A stretch of DNA of 64,000 nt, from NCBI GenBank assembly GCA_029378245.1, contig JARKIF010000010.1, forward strand, positions 62,001 to 126,000, in the 5' to 3' direction. Under the pieces are notes generated by a model. It did not search any database and was not told where the DNA came from. It saw only the letters and a program-made list of their open reading frames with translations. Positions 30,966 to 41,486 of the stretch are shown piece by piece. Position 1 is the first letter of the stretch. Every line of letters starts with the position of its first letter. The stretch is from Roridomyces roridus. Lineage: Eukaryota > Basidiomycota > Agaricomycetes > Agaricales > Mycenaceae. The translations under genes were made by a program, and so were the position numbers.

Positions 30966-32775
30966 TCACTTCCATTCGGCCAACAGCGATTGTCCCGCTG
31001 CAGGCTCGAGCTCGGTCCCGTCGCGCGAGACCTTGACCTCTCTGTTACGATTCCATGGGTTGTGGATATGCCGCGTGTGTTGGAACGAAAGATGTACAGT
31101 CGACAGCCATTTCAGCTTAAAGTTCCGCCCCCAGCCAAGTTCGGCTTCTGCCTCAGCATCCTCCTCCGCCTTGCCCGGAGGTTTCCCTCCCTCCTCCTCT
31201 GCCTCTTGCGGTGCCGGCTGCGTCTGTGCCACCGTCACCACATATCCCGTATCATCGCCCTCCTCCTCTGGTGTCGATTCTATCGGCCGGCGTTGGCCCA
31301 AGCTGTACTTGGGTTCCAGTATTACGGGGCTGATCCCACGGCGCAGCCGTCCTCGTGTGTTGTACAGTGACGGATGAGGCGCCGAATGTGGGCGAATCAA
31401 AATTCCAGCTGCAGGCGAGTCGGTGCGAGCCTTATTGGGACGTTCAGGTGACGGAGACGCCACGAATACCGGTGCGCGGGGGCGCCATTCGACAGCCACC
31501 TCGTTGTCATCGTCGTTGTCGCCTATCCTACCCTGCATTCTGCGCATGTCAAGGCCACGGTATCCACTGCCGTCATTCAGACAGTACCTCGCATATCCAC
31601 AAAACTCGCCGCTCTTGTTCACGCTGAAGATGAGGAAGACATCTTTTGCGGTTCGGAACGCGCGGTCGAGGATGTCTTCGTTGTGCAACTGCGTCGCCCA
31701 CAGGCCGCTGCAAACACTGGTGTCGATGTCATGCTGCTTATGTGAGTGCCTGAAGCAGCCAAGACGAGCATCGGCTCACCTGGGTCAAAGACTTGAGGAT
31801 GAAGAAGCGTTGCGGAAAGTGGTCGAGAAAGCTGGCGGTTGTACTTGCATTCGAAGGCGTGCTGGCGATGCTTGGCTGCGATGATGCCTGCTTTGGACTC
31901 TCCCCCTGCTTCTTCACCCATTCCTCATGCAGCCCCGTCCCGCGCTGCCCACCGACCCCCGCCCGCAAATCATCACTGTTTCCACGCACCCGACAAAGCA
32001 AGCGTGCCGCCCGCGGGTCCGCAGCACGCATAGACGCCCCATTGAAACGCTTGATCGCAGCCCGCAAGTCGGCATCCGTCTTATAATTGACAAATGCGCA
32101 TCGGGAGCGCGGGATGAGGAAGATGGAGATGACACCGTCACTCTCTTTTCCCCTTGTCCCACCAGGCTGCATGTCGCGGCCGCTTTCGTACGGCTGTGTG
32201 AAGAACCGCCAGACCTCGTTGTGCTCCGCATCGCCAGGGATGTTGCCGACCCACATGACCCACTCTGTGCGCGCGGCGGGAGGGCTTGGGTGATACGCCC
32301 GCCGGGAGAGCGGTTTCGGGTCTTGGCGAGAAAAGCGGTTGGAAGAAGGAGGAGAGGGGGACGAGGGCGTGGATGAATGCTGCTGGGGGCTCCATGAGGG
32401 CTGAGAGGTTGGCAAGGCGGGCACTATGCTATTGGAGGGCTGCGGAGGCTGGCCAGGCATGTACCACCAGGTTCCTGGGCCCATGGCTGGAGGTGATACC
32501 GGCGAAGGAGGGTGCACGGTCATGGTGCTGGACCGCGCGTAAATTGGGCTGACTAAGGTGGCAAAGGGCGGGGAAAGGGAAAACGTGGGTTGTCGCCGGG
32601 AATATGTGTATAGAGGGGACGACGGCTGCTGCGTGGGTTGTGCACCATGCTCTGCAGGGTACACTGCGTACGGAGGAGGATGCAACTCTGGAGGATTGTC
32701 GTTGAGTGAAGCAAATCGAAATTCAAATGGATTTGGCTCCATTCGAATTTCGACTTGCTTCTCTTGCAAGGCCAT
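30966..32775 (-). CDS. RRM-YTH protein A (m6A-reader family, 571 aa)
   Basis: Three exons: 31780-32775, 31588-31733, 30966-31539. Order: disordered Pro/Ser/Gln N-terminus (about residues 1-165); RRM-like domain (EWVMWVGNIPG as RNP2, RCAFVNYK as RNP1); linker; YTH domain starting RFFILKSLTQ, with SGLWATQ, DVFLIFSVNKSGEFCGYARM, then about 140 acidic residues, then LGWGRNFKLKWLSTVHL and NPWNRNREVKVSRDGTELEP. YTH domains bind N6-methyladenosine in RNA; Trp in SGLW and the FKLKW strand fit the known cage region. Donor of intron 2 is GTACTG, weaker than GTATGT in the sister genes. Probable role in meiotic or developmental mRNA control is inference. The left arm copy of the duplication. Confidence 0.88.
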
Positions 32776-33154
32776 GATCTAAACGGGCGTAAACGAGGCT
32801 GGCGTTGCACTGCGAGCGGTACAAACATTGGTTCAAAACTTGTCGTGCTGGTAGGAATACTTGTGTTCTGCACGTGTCGCAGCTGATAACCCGCTGTGGC
32901 TGCTTTGAGTCGGCCGTGCCCGCACGAGACAAAACATACAGCTAGGGTTATATCAGGGCTGAAACTTGGGACGAAAGCCTTCAGTTCCACTGTCTACATC
33001 TTCTTGGATTCCATACACTCTCGAGATCTACAAGGAAATGGTTTTGGCGGCTAGAAGGTCTTGCTTGTGAAGCCAGGAAAAACACAGCATTTCCTCAAAT
33101 ACGTGGGAGCAGCAGGCTGAGCCTCGACACTGACAAGTTGCGGAGGAGATGCTA

Positions 33155-33442
33155 GGGGAGGTCAGAGTGGAAGAAAATGAATCGATTATCGCATCGATTC
33201 TGGCTTCGGAACTGTCTCGATTCTCGGGGCCAAATACTCGAAAACATGAGTTCCGAAGCCAGAATCGAAGCAGAATCGATTCTGAGTTCCGAACAGAATC
33301 GATGTTCCTCCTCCCGAGGAGGAACTACATCAGTTTCGGAACTCAGAATCGAAACTCGATCGGAACTCGGTCAAGAATCGACCGAGTTCCGACATGAGAA
33401 TCGATTCAGAATCGACAGGATTTCTTCCACTCTGACCTCCCC
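33155..33442. mobile_element. MITE of Tc1/mariner type (288 bp, TA target duplication)
   Basis: A 22-bp perfect terminal inverted repeat beginning GGGGAGGTCAGAGTGG (33155 onward) returns inverted at the right end. TA flanks both sides (33153-33154, 33443-33444). The interior is full of GAATCGATTC-like palindromes and GAGTTCCGA repeats. It has no coding capacity. It sits 380 bp upstream of YTH gene A and could affect its promoter. Confidence 0.85.
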
Positions 33443-34468
33443 TAATCAGTGGCGCTTCTTCCATGAGCCACAAACTCCGTCATGGACTGTACACAAAGTT
33501 CTTCTCTCTTCATCGAGACTAATGCGTTCGCCTGGACCTCACGCCGGGCCTCTTCCTTATACCATGTCCCACTCATCCGAGTGTACTACTCTTCCGTGAG
33601 ACTCGGGTACTCCCTATCTGCGACAGAGGCTAGAGCGAGAGAGAGCTATGGCATGCCTCTAGGCCAACAAACGCAAGATAAACCTGGCTACATGGTCAGC
33701 TGCTCAAGCAAAGTACCGGGCTTCTCGACTATTGTTAAGTACTGCCGTCTATGTCCTACCCTGTTCTTAGTACGTCCGGACTCCGTTGTGATCTTAACCT
33801 CCAATACTTAATCTGCGTCGTTCTTTGGGATTTTGCGCGGTGTCATCCTGACCATCAGGCATTTCTTCTGCTCGCCCTTTTTCGCTGGGTATCGGAGCAT
33901 GATTTGCCGGGCGAGATATGCTGGCGCTAAGCCGAAGGGAGGGGTATCTCGGTGTTCAGCGAAGGGATGAGATGGGCCTCCGGGATTTCGCAGTCCAACC
34001 GCGCAAGCCTTCTGGTGGTCTCGGGCTGGCAGAAGTTGGGGTGGTGAACAATTGCAAGAACGAATGGATTTAGATTTAGATTTAGATGAACAGGATGGAG
34101 CAGAAGTAATTGCGTCCGCGGACTCAGATAATTGCCCCTATCTTTCTTATCTTGTCGGCAGTTTGTTGAAAGGCAATTCGGAATACATACTACTTCCGAC
34201 TTTCACACCGTGTATGAATCCAAAATGATGGGGCCCACAACGCCGCTTTGCTCCACATAAGTTTGCTGCAATCCGACGCGAATTTTCGAACCCACATGTG
34301 GTTCTCCTTTATGGTCTGAACCTCAGCTGCGTGGTATTCGTGTCGAGAATCTCATTGAGTTCACCAGTAAAGTGAGCGGAAAGGTGATCGTTGTATAGCG
34401 GTTGAATTTATCCGCCTAGAATTACCTGTGAGTGGAATGTACATACATCAAGTTTTCGAGTCCGATAT
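33443..34468. other. Gene-free stretch
   Basis: No supported gene. A short TTAGAT tandem run lies near 34066-34087. Confidence 0.5.
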
Positions 34469-34879
34469 TCAAAGGATGTGGATACGTTGACTTTGGTATC
34501 GCTTGTAAATGTTGCGACAGAAAATTCGGAATAGGTCCGTATTCGACCAAGTAGTTTCCTGAACTGCTGGAGAACGTTTCGGAGGAGGAAGGGACAGAAG
34601 GGAAGTCAGGTGAAGTGATTTCGTTGGCAAATCCGAACTAGTCCTATGTGTCAGTGACAGACTGACAATCTCCGTCGGGGGAGCTAGAGTATGAATAGCG
34701 GGTTGCGAGCCTGTCGACTCTTGTTGAGAAACATGAATCAATCCGGCGTGTGTACCATGACCCGATAGCGGGATATCGGTGTTAGTTGAAGTGAAGGCGA
34801 GCATCTCTTTGGCTCTTTTGAATTCGACGGCAAGTTGGCGGCAAGGTCGACTTATCGGGATCCTCAGCGAAGAAGGCAT
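34469..34879 (-). CDS. Unrecognised protein, 136 aa
   Basis: ATG at 34879 (MPSSLRIPISRPCRQLAVEF), open to a stop at 34469. The N-terminus is basic and amphipathic, compatible with a mitochondrial presequence. The middle is Ser/Thr/Pro-rich and the C-terminus is basic (IYKRYQSQRIHIL). No domain recognised. It lies 60 bp downstream of the ICT1-type gene on the same strand, so it may instead be that gene's 3' untranslated region. Confidence 0.3.
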   Translation of the reverse strand: MPSSLRIPISRPCRQLAVEFKRAKEMLAFTSTNTDIPLSGHGTHAGLIHVSQQESTGSQPAIHTLAPPTEIVSLSLTHRTSSDLPTKSLHLTSLLSLPPPKRSPAVQETTWSNTDLFRIFCRNIYKRYQSQRIHIL

Positions 34880-34939
34880 GATATGGAATGCACGCGAGTC
34901 TTCTCTACGATTCTGAGAGTATGGATTCAATTAGTATCG

Positions 34940-35723
34940 TTAATCAAGAGATGGCCTTTTCCTCCCCGCCTTGACATTACTACGGTAGGCCTTCTCCGCT
35001 CGGCGTTTGGCATTGGACGCCTTGACGAGGCCATCGACGCGCTTCTTTTGCGCTTCCGAGGGCTCGTTCTTGAGCGTCGAGGAAGCAGCTGAGAGGAGTA
35101 GTGCGTGAAACTGGATGATCGTTAGCCTTTGAACATGATAGGTAAGTATGTATAGAACATTCACCTTTGAGAGACATTCATTTATGTTCTGAGCTTGTGA
35201 ACGGTGCACCGTAGATGTGATTTGGATTACTTGAGAGGACGATACGTAGTACGACTTTTCACGTCGTTAGAGTTCAGAGGTAACCAAAGTAGAATGTGCC
35301 TTACAGAACGCCTCAGCTCGGGCTTTGCCCATAAAGGTATCCACGTTTCATGGATTGCACAGCGAAGAGTCGCTTTCGTGTTCACTTTGTTCACGTTCTA
35401 CGAGCAGATTCATTCGCCTTGATGGGTCTCCAGCGGAGAAATATTGAACATACCTGCCCACCCGGTCCTGAGCTCCGAGAAAAAGACAATTCAACAGAGT
35501 TTTTAGGGATTTGAACGCCTTGAAACCGAGCAATCCAGTCCCTCGCTAGGGCGTTGTCTGCGGCGGATTCAAGCGTTGAAAGCGACGGCGGAATCGGGAT
35601 AGGTGTTCCGGTATGGGAGTGTCTGCAGAAAGGAACGGAGAATAATGCGGTCGGTTGTCTATGCAGCTCGCGGAATACACCGAGTCGTAGTTTCAGTCCA
35701 TGATGGATGGAGGAAAAGAGCAT
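34940..35723 (-). CDS. Mitochondrial GGQ release-factor-like protein (ICT1/Pth4 type, 207 aa)
   Basis: Four exons: 35454-35723, 35305-35397, 35165-35254, 34940-35110, all GT/AG with phase 0. The basic, Arg-rich N-terminus (HHGLKLRLGVFRELHRQP) fits mitochondrial import. Release-factor domain: VELSFSRSSGPGGQ-NVNKVNTKATLR, with the GGQ catalytic tripeptide that triggers peptidyl-tRNA hydrolysis. The C-terminus is Lys/Arg-rich (KKRVDGLVK...KRRAEKAYRSNVKAGRKRP), as in ICT1/ArfB where it enters the empty mRNA channel. The expected job is hydrolysing peptidyl-tRNA on stalled mitochondrial ribosomes. The intron directly after GGQ is a neat position marker. Confidence 0.9.
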
Positions 35724-36122
35724 CAGAGCACATCAGAGATTGATTCCTTGGAAGTTGACCATCACCGTGCGCACGAGCGTCCCCTTCCCTCCTGCCCCCG
35801 CCTCATGTGGAGATCGACAAGACCTCGGAGTGGAAGAGAGTGGAGGGTTCAGATGCTTTTCGGACACATGCCGTATGACATGCTCCAAGTGATTGTCGAC
35901 CGTCGAGGGCTTGGCAACAATCCGGCTTCAATTGCACTCTTCAACTCCAAGTTACTTTTCCTGCGAGCTTGAAGGACTCTATGACTCGGATGACTCTGTC
36001 CCATCTGCACCAGTTGCCATCCAACGAAACATACCCCTATTCGCATACAAAGCAGAATTGAAACCACCAACCCTATTTCGCGCTGATTGATATTCCCGGA
36101 CGTCGGGTAAAATATTCACCTC
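35724..36122. other. Divergent promoter interval
   Basis: Lies between the ICT1-type gene (-) and the membrane-protein gene (+). No gene or motif called. Confidence 0.5.
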
Positions 36123-37490
36123 ATGTCTTTTACCCTCATCGACGACCAGGACTCTTCCGTCTCCTACAAGGGTACCTGGGTCGTCGGCGGCACTGCTCAT
36201 GAATACAAGAGCACTGTCGCCAGTTCCGTGACCGTCGGGGACACTTTTACTGTCCCCTTCACGGGTGCGTCTCCTAGCCTGTCTGTCTTGTTCTTACGCT
36301 AAAACCGGCCCCACAGGCACGTCCATTGGCGTGTATGGAACGACGGACTCGAGCTCAAATGGTGTCAGGACGTCCTATGCCATAGATGGGAACACTCCGG
36401 TCGTTGTCGCCACTACCGGTGCTGGTGCCGCCGACGCGTACCACCAGCTCTTCTGGCAGTCGGGGAAGCTCACAGACGCGGACCAGTGCGCTTCCTACTT
36501 TTTTTTGTACTACACTAAACTTCCAATAGCAAGCTCGTGGTTACGATGAGGGCGGTGAATGCGGGTCAGGGAGCTGGGGAAGGCACGATTTGTGAGTTTT
36601 CGTCTCGACGTCCCTTGCCTGAAATTTATTCAGGACAGGGTTTGATTTCTTTAATGCAACGGCTGCCGCGACGACCACGTCTGTGACCCCGCTGCCTTCG
36701 AACACTGTCGGAGGGTCAGCGTCCAAATCGGTCGCGCCAGCCTCACAAACCAAGTCCAAGGCTGCTAGCACTTCGTCGGCGTCGCCGTCCAGCACCGACG
36801 TGCCAATAGTAGTTCCATCGAAGTCGACATCCCATGCTGGCCTGGTAGCGGGGCTCATCGTGGCATTCATAGCCCTTCTGACGTTGGCTGGGGCATACTA
36901 CTGGTATCGAAGACGTCGCCACTTGCCGCGTACCGGCACGGCTGGTGAGTAGACCCCTGCCCCTTCCGAAAACCCACACCTCTGACGCTCATGCAGCTCC
37001 TCCTCCACCGATGACCCCTATGGGTGCTCTCCCCACATCCACCGAATCCGCCTACCCGCCGCAGATTCCGCCCTCATATGGAATCAGCGGCGTAGTCAGT
37101 CTGGGTGTTACCGGAGCCTCGTTTGGCCAGGGCTACGCTCCTCTTGGCTCACGCAGTCCCTCGGAATACAGCCTCCCCCTCGATCCACCACGCACCCAGT
37201 CCCAGTCCCAATCCGCCTTCTCCGTGTCCTCAGCCCCCACATCCACCCGCGGCCCACTGTCCGTAGCAAACCCCTCCCCTCCCTCCGACCACTACTACTC
37301 CGACTCGATCGCCGACCTCAAACGCCGTCAACAAGAGGTCGTCCAGTCGTACGAGGATGGTATCAACAGTGGTGGTGCTGGACCCAGTCTGATACAGCAC
37401 GTTGATAGTGGAGCGCGGTCACTGCCGATGGAGGATGAGCATCCTGCCTCTGGACCCATTGAGCTCCCGCCTGTATATACCCCCAACTGA
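36123..37490 (+). CDS. Single-pass membrane protein with Ser/Thr-rich stalk (390 aa)
   Basis: Five exons: 36123-36264, 36317-36485, 36530-36591, 36639-36944, 36997-37490. Order: beta-rich domain typical of a large basidiomycete family (TLIDDQDSSVSYKGTW, FTGTSIGVYGT, YAIDGNTPVVV, WFDFFNAT); Ser/Thr/Ala stalk; one transmembrane helix (AGLVAGLIVAFIALLTLAGA) followed by YYWYRRRRH; Pro/Ser-rich cytoplasmic tail ending LPPVYTPN. Such proteins are usually annotated as surface or sensor proteins without known ligand. No signal peptide is seen before MSFTLIDD; family members often have one, so a short upstream exon may be missing. Convergent with the Tra2-like gene. Confidence 0.82.
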
Positions 37491-37774
37491 CCCGCCCGAC
37501 CCATTCTGATACACATACTTACCACACTCATTCTGTAGACCATACACACACTCGCTTGGGATCTTACTTATACCTGTTTATTCGCGGCTTAATGATACCC
37601 ATGGACATCGACGCCAATTGGGTGTGCAGTTATTCAAGTCAGTCCACTTGCAATGATTCTCAACGGTCGTATTCAAAATGGTACATGGGCATTCAAATTG
37701 AGATGGCCATTCAAATGAACAGGCATAGTACAAGACAAGAAAGAAACGAAAAAGCCTTCAACGGCAATTGTAAC
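37491..37774. other. Short interval between convergent genes
   Basis: The 3' flanks of the membrane-protein gene and the Tra2-like gene meet here; nothing else seen. Confidence 0.5.
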
Positions 37775-38647
37775 TCAATAGCGACGATCATCGTACCCCC
37801 TTGCTCCACCACGGTCATCCCGGTCATAATCCCGCCGTTCCCGGTCCCTGTCCCTGTCGCGAGGGTCGTCCCGTCCTCCACGGTCATAGCGATCATAATC
37901 GCGCCCACGGCCGTAGTCACGATCACGCCCGCTGCGGTCATCGTAGCGCCCACCACGTCGGTCGTAGTCACGCGAGTAGCGAGAGTCGTACGGGCGGGGA
38001 TCGTAGGGACGTTCACCTGTATAGAGTGAGCAAGCAAGCAACAGAAGAGCAGCGGAGAGACATACCATCACCTCTCTTCGGCGGACCGAAGTACTTTCCT
38101 GGCGTAGGGGTACGTGCCCGCCCGCGACGTGCCTAGGGAATAGTTTGAATACTTGCCATATGATGTACACACACATACCTTTTCGACACGGATCGCCTTA
38201 CCACCCAACTCGCTTCCATTGAGCGCCGTCACCGCCGCCTCGGCCTCCTCAGCACTTTCCATCGTGACGAACCCAAAGCCGCGGGAGTCGCGCGTGTGGG
38301 GGTCGAGCATGACGGAGGCCTTTTGGACCTACATACACGACATTGAGCAAGAATATTAAGACAACAAGAGATGAAACGCACCCTGCCGACTTTAGAGAAC
38401 GCGTCCTCGAGATCACGCGAGTCGAGTCGGTGAGCAAGACCCGAGACGTGCAGGTTGTTGCCTGGGTTCTGACTGTGCGTCGTCATGAGCCCCTCATCTC
38501 GCAGAAACTCGAAAAGTCCACTCACCCACGACCCTCACGCACAGGGCTGCGGCTTCGACTCCGTCCTCTCGCTCTGTCAGCGCCGTTCCACGCAGCATCG
38601 CCGCCATCTGCACCCTTGGGAATGCTGATGGCCGAGGACGGTGCCAT
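37775..38647 (-). CDS. Tra2-like SR protein with one RRM (223 aa)
   Basis: Five exons: 38526-38647, 38382-38472, 38179-38328, 38066-38132, 37775-38016, phases consistent. Order: short N-terminus with an RS stretch (RARGRSRSRSP); one RRM with RNP2 LHVSGLAH and RNP1 RGFGFVTM, helix EEAEAAVTALNG; linker RRGRARTPTPGKYFGPPKRGD; C-terminal Arg/Asp/Tyr/Gly repeats (DRDRERRDYDRDDRGG). This order matches transformer-2 proteins, which bind exonic purine-rich sites and recruit the spliceosome. The C-terminus is RD/RY rather than RS-rich, common in fungi. Single copy here; housekeeping gene inside the spacer of the inverted duplication. Confidence 0.88.
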
Positions 38648-39059
38648 ATCAGTTTGCCATGCTGTCGAAGGAGGTAGTGAGTGGGCGAAATGGCGAATGG
38701 GTCGATAGACAGTTGAGAGTCGAAGGAGGCCAGGTGGAAACCGACGACGAAAAAAGAAAAAAGGGTCGGAATCGAAAAAAAGTGGTGGTAGGTCGGCGAG
38801 CCAAGACTACCGAGGGACGGATGCTGGAGCGTGGGCGGGAGGCGTACCGTCTTCCATACTGTGGTTGTTGTTTTTCAGCGTTGAGCGCTGGTGAAGATGG
38901 TGGGCGCAGAACAAGAGCTTTGTTGATCGAGAAGGTTCTCACGCTAGAATCCTCTAGCAATTTCGTGAGCGCAACATGTATGTACATACTCCTCAATACT
39001 GTCTAGCAGAACTACATTCATCCTGTTCCAATGCTCCCGCTCAAATAATTCAGCCTTGT
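38648..39059. other. Gene-free stretch, promoter side of the Tra2-like gene
   Basis: Nothing recognised. Confidence 0.4.
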
Positions 39060-39847
39060 TTCAACGGCCTCGACGTTGAAGCGGCTCAAGGTCTCCCAGA
39101 CAGCATATTCCTCCTCGTCATAAAACTCTACACACAAGTGCGTGAGCGAAATGCTATCGCAGAAGCCCACTCGAGGTAGAAGTGACAACGCACTCAGAAA
39201 GTGGAAGACGGTGAAAGCAACGCGACGCAGTCATGAAGCTCGAGCTGTGTGAGCCCGTCTATCCACCGAGGCGATTCTCCAACGGGAATGCAGTGCCTCG
39301 GGCTGAGGGAGGTGACGGGCGTCTGGATGGAGAAGAGGTTTATGGCGAGATTGGCCTGCGATTCAGCGCAGACACCAAGGACAGGACGGCGCAACAGCCG
39401 TGGAATCCTGGAACGCAAAGATCATATCCAAGGCTTGGTCGGCCGAAACGCGGGGAAGAGAGTTCCGAGGCTGCGTGCGTCGATATCGCATGGGGCGCAG
39501 AGAGCCACCCGCAAATCCCGCGCCACGGAAACGGTCAAAGTAGGGATATTCCCATCGATCCGTGGCGGGATAGGTCGGGATGTCCAAAGTGAATAGTCGT
39601 TGATGACTGCGTGTCGGTATTTTCGGCATGGTCCACTCCAGTCGGCGGGTTTCGAGTGGGTCGACGATTTCAGGGATAAGGTCAAACGCGAGACGAAGGT
39701 TCTGGGGTGTGCTATAAGCCAGGAGGAAATGTATAGACGTAAATGCACGCACCAATCATATAACACCCATGAAAGCGGAAGACAAAGTGTTTTTAATGAT
39801 TGTAAAAGGCGTCGTTCACGCACACAATCCATCATGCCTGCAAACAC
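39060..39847 (-). pseudogene. Decayed F-box/leucine-rich gene of a second subfamily
   Basis: Broken frames read CRKYRHAVINDYSLWTS (the stretch after an F-box, with the usual LWT) and, farther on, LTQLELHDCVALL (leucine-rich repeat). Frames shift at least twice. It lies directly behind the intact F-box gene at 39851 on the same strand but is not a close copy of it. Confidence 0.4.
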
Positions 39848-39850
39848 GAT

Positions 39851-41095
39851 TCAGAGAGACCAGAGAATAACAATGAAGGAGACCCACAGCTCAATCGTCG
39901 CCTCCAAACGCTTCAGACGGATCGAGCTCTGCCATTGACCGCACTCGAATAGCGCAGGAGAGACGCGAAAAACCGGTGCCAACGACTCCCCAACCTCCCT
40001 CAGGACCGCACCCACGTCCTCGACATCCTCATCCAACGGCCAAAGCACGACAGTCCGTAAAGACGACCGCAGATCGGAGCCCAGCACCCTGGAGATAATT
40101 TGCGCGGTCCCGCACTGATTGACGAACGTTAGAGCCGACAGGACCGGGAAAATCTGCCAAGAAGCCATGGCAGTCTTGCAATGCTCGTCAATTTCCGGAC
40201 TGCAAACCTGCTCGGCGTTGGTGAACGCGAGCGATGTCAACGCTGGGAGAGACCAGTCGGTGTTTTTTGAGGTGAACAATGCCGAAATCTGGTACTCGTG
40301 GATACCGTGGATGGAGAGATGCGTCAGGTGCGGCGTGCGGAAAGGAGCGAGGATGTCGACTAGTACTTGGGCATCGTTGGAATAGGCATCGAATTCGAGA
40401 TGGAGATTTGTGAGCGATTCAGAGGCGATCCCACTCTCCAGCGAATACATTCCCTCCGCCATTCGGAAGTAAAAGTGAGTCAACGAGGGCAGCTCCTTGC
40501 TGATGCCGAGGAAAACATCTCCATCCAAGTCTTCCAAGTACGCGCCACGTGTCATCCCTAGGTGCGTGAGTGCGCTTTTCCATCGTGGCAGCGGGGAACG
40601 AGGAGAGCAGCGGCGTAGCTTGAGGGACGTAATCGGGGATGCTTGCAGCGGGGACAAGTCTATCGGTGAGGGGTAGGTCCACTGCTCGCAGTTGTTTTCC
40701 AACTGGAGGTGCTGCAGGCAAGGCGCCGAGACATCTCGGAACGACTCCAGCAATGTTTCCAATGCGTAGTAGGACCCATACACGACAGTGAGCCGAACAA
40801 CACGGGGAATGTGGGGGACGAAATGTGCAAGGCTCTCTGCGACCTTGTATTCGGTCTTGAGAGTGACGGATAGACCGAGCGACGCCGAGCGGTCAAAATA
40901 AAGTTGCGATATCTGGACTGCTCCTTCGTGTGTGAGGTCGACTGGCACCGTCGTCCAGAGTGCTGGAGTGCCCACGACTGCGTTCCGAAAACGGCGACAG
41001 ACATGGGACAAAGTCCATTCCAACGGCGTGTCTACAGCGGCAACTTCTGCAATGAGCTCATCGGGAAGAGAGAGGATGGGTGTGGTTTGAGCCAT
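39851..41095 (-). CDS. F-box/leucine-rich-like protein (414 aa)
   Basis: Single exon from ATG at 41095 (MAQTTPILSLPDELIAEVA). F-box region residues 8-50: LSLPDELIAEV, LSHVCRRFRNAVVG, LWTTVPVDL. Then leucine-rich repeats (LPSLTHFYFRM, LTNLHLEF, LTHLSIHG, LPALTSLAF, FPVLSALTF). Same architecture as the gene at 21950 but clearly diverged. Predicted SCF ubiquitin-ligase adaptor; substrate unknown. No lesions. Divergent from YTH gene B with a 391-bp interval. Confidence 0.85.
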   Translation of the reverse strand: MAQTTPILSLPDELIAEVAAVDTPLEWTLSHVCRRFRNAVVGTPALWTTVPVDLTHEGAVQISQLYFDRSASLGLSVTLKTEYKVAESLAHFVPHIPRVVRLTVVYGSYYALETLLESFRDVSAPCLQHLQLENNCEQWTYPSPIDLSPLQASPITSLKLRRCSPRSPLPRWKSALTHLGMTRGAYLEDLDGDVFLGISKELPSLTHFYFRMAEGMYSLESGIASESLTNLHLEFDAYSNDAQVLVDILAPFRTPHLTHLSIHGIHEYQISALFTSKNTDWSLPALTSLAFTNAEQVCSPEIDEHCKTAMASWQIFPVLSALTFVNQCGTAQIISRVLGSDLRSSLRTVVLWPLDEDVEDVGAVLREVGESLAPVFRVSPALFECGQWQSSIRLKRLEATIELWVSFIVILWSL

Positions 41096-41486
41096 GAACC
41101 GTAAACTGCGTTTAGAAAATGGTCGTCATTCGAAAGATGGATGGAAGACAGAATCAACCCGAAAACAAACAAAGCAGCTTGATTCCGTCCTTTATGTTTC
41201 TGAGTTCAAGACGACGTAGAGAGCTTGACTTTCGTCCAGAGTTTTTCAGCTCATGTTACTGGTCTATCTTTCGCTGTCGTGACTGGCGCGATGCATCCCC
41301 GATTCAAGATTCCCACTCCAGGCTATGACGCGGCGTACTCCCGATCGTAATATATTACCGACCAAGACATGGAGCAGCGACCCAGTCTCCCAACAAGTCC
41401 AAGTTCTGAACCGATGTTTGTATCTCTCACAGTGGAATGCCAGCCTCGTTTAACCTCGTTCAGATACACGAAACCGGGATTCCAGC
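41096..41486. other. Divergent promoter interval, F-box and YTH gene B
   Basis: The right half (from about 41400) resembles the 5' flanks of YTH genes A and C (ACCGATGTTTGTA, GCCAGCCTCGTTTA). Confidence 0.55.

Larger units (their letters stand above)
28000..32950. repeat. Left arm of a large inverted segmental duplication
   Basis: Element order left to right: unrecognised gene (-), F-box/MSS51 chimera (+), GFA tail, MSS51 fragment (+), YTH 3' fragments, RRM-YTH gene (-). The right arm (about 43650-48560) has the same elements in exactly reversed order and orientation. Arms differ by a 630-bp tandem duplication here and a 600-bp transposon there. Boundaries approximate. Confidence 0.75.

Noticed and set aside
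37711..38136. Val/Ile/Thr-rich and His/Arg-rich plus- and minus-strand frames over the Tra2-like C-terminus
   Set aside because: Frame shadows of the Arg/Asp/Tyr codon repeat.
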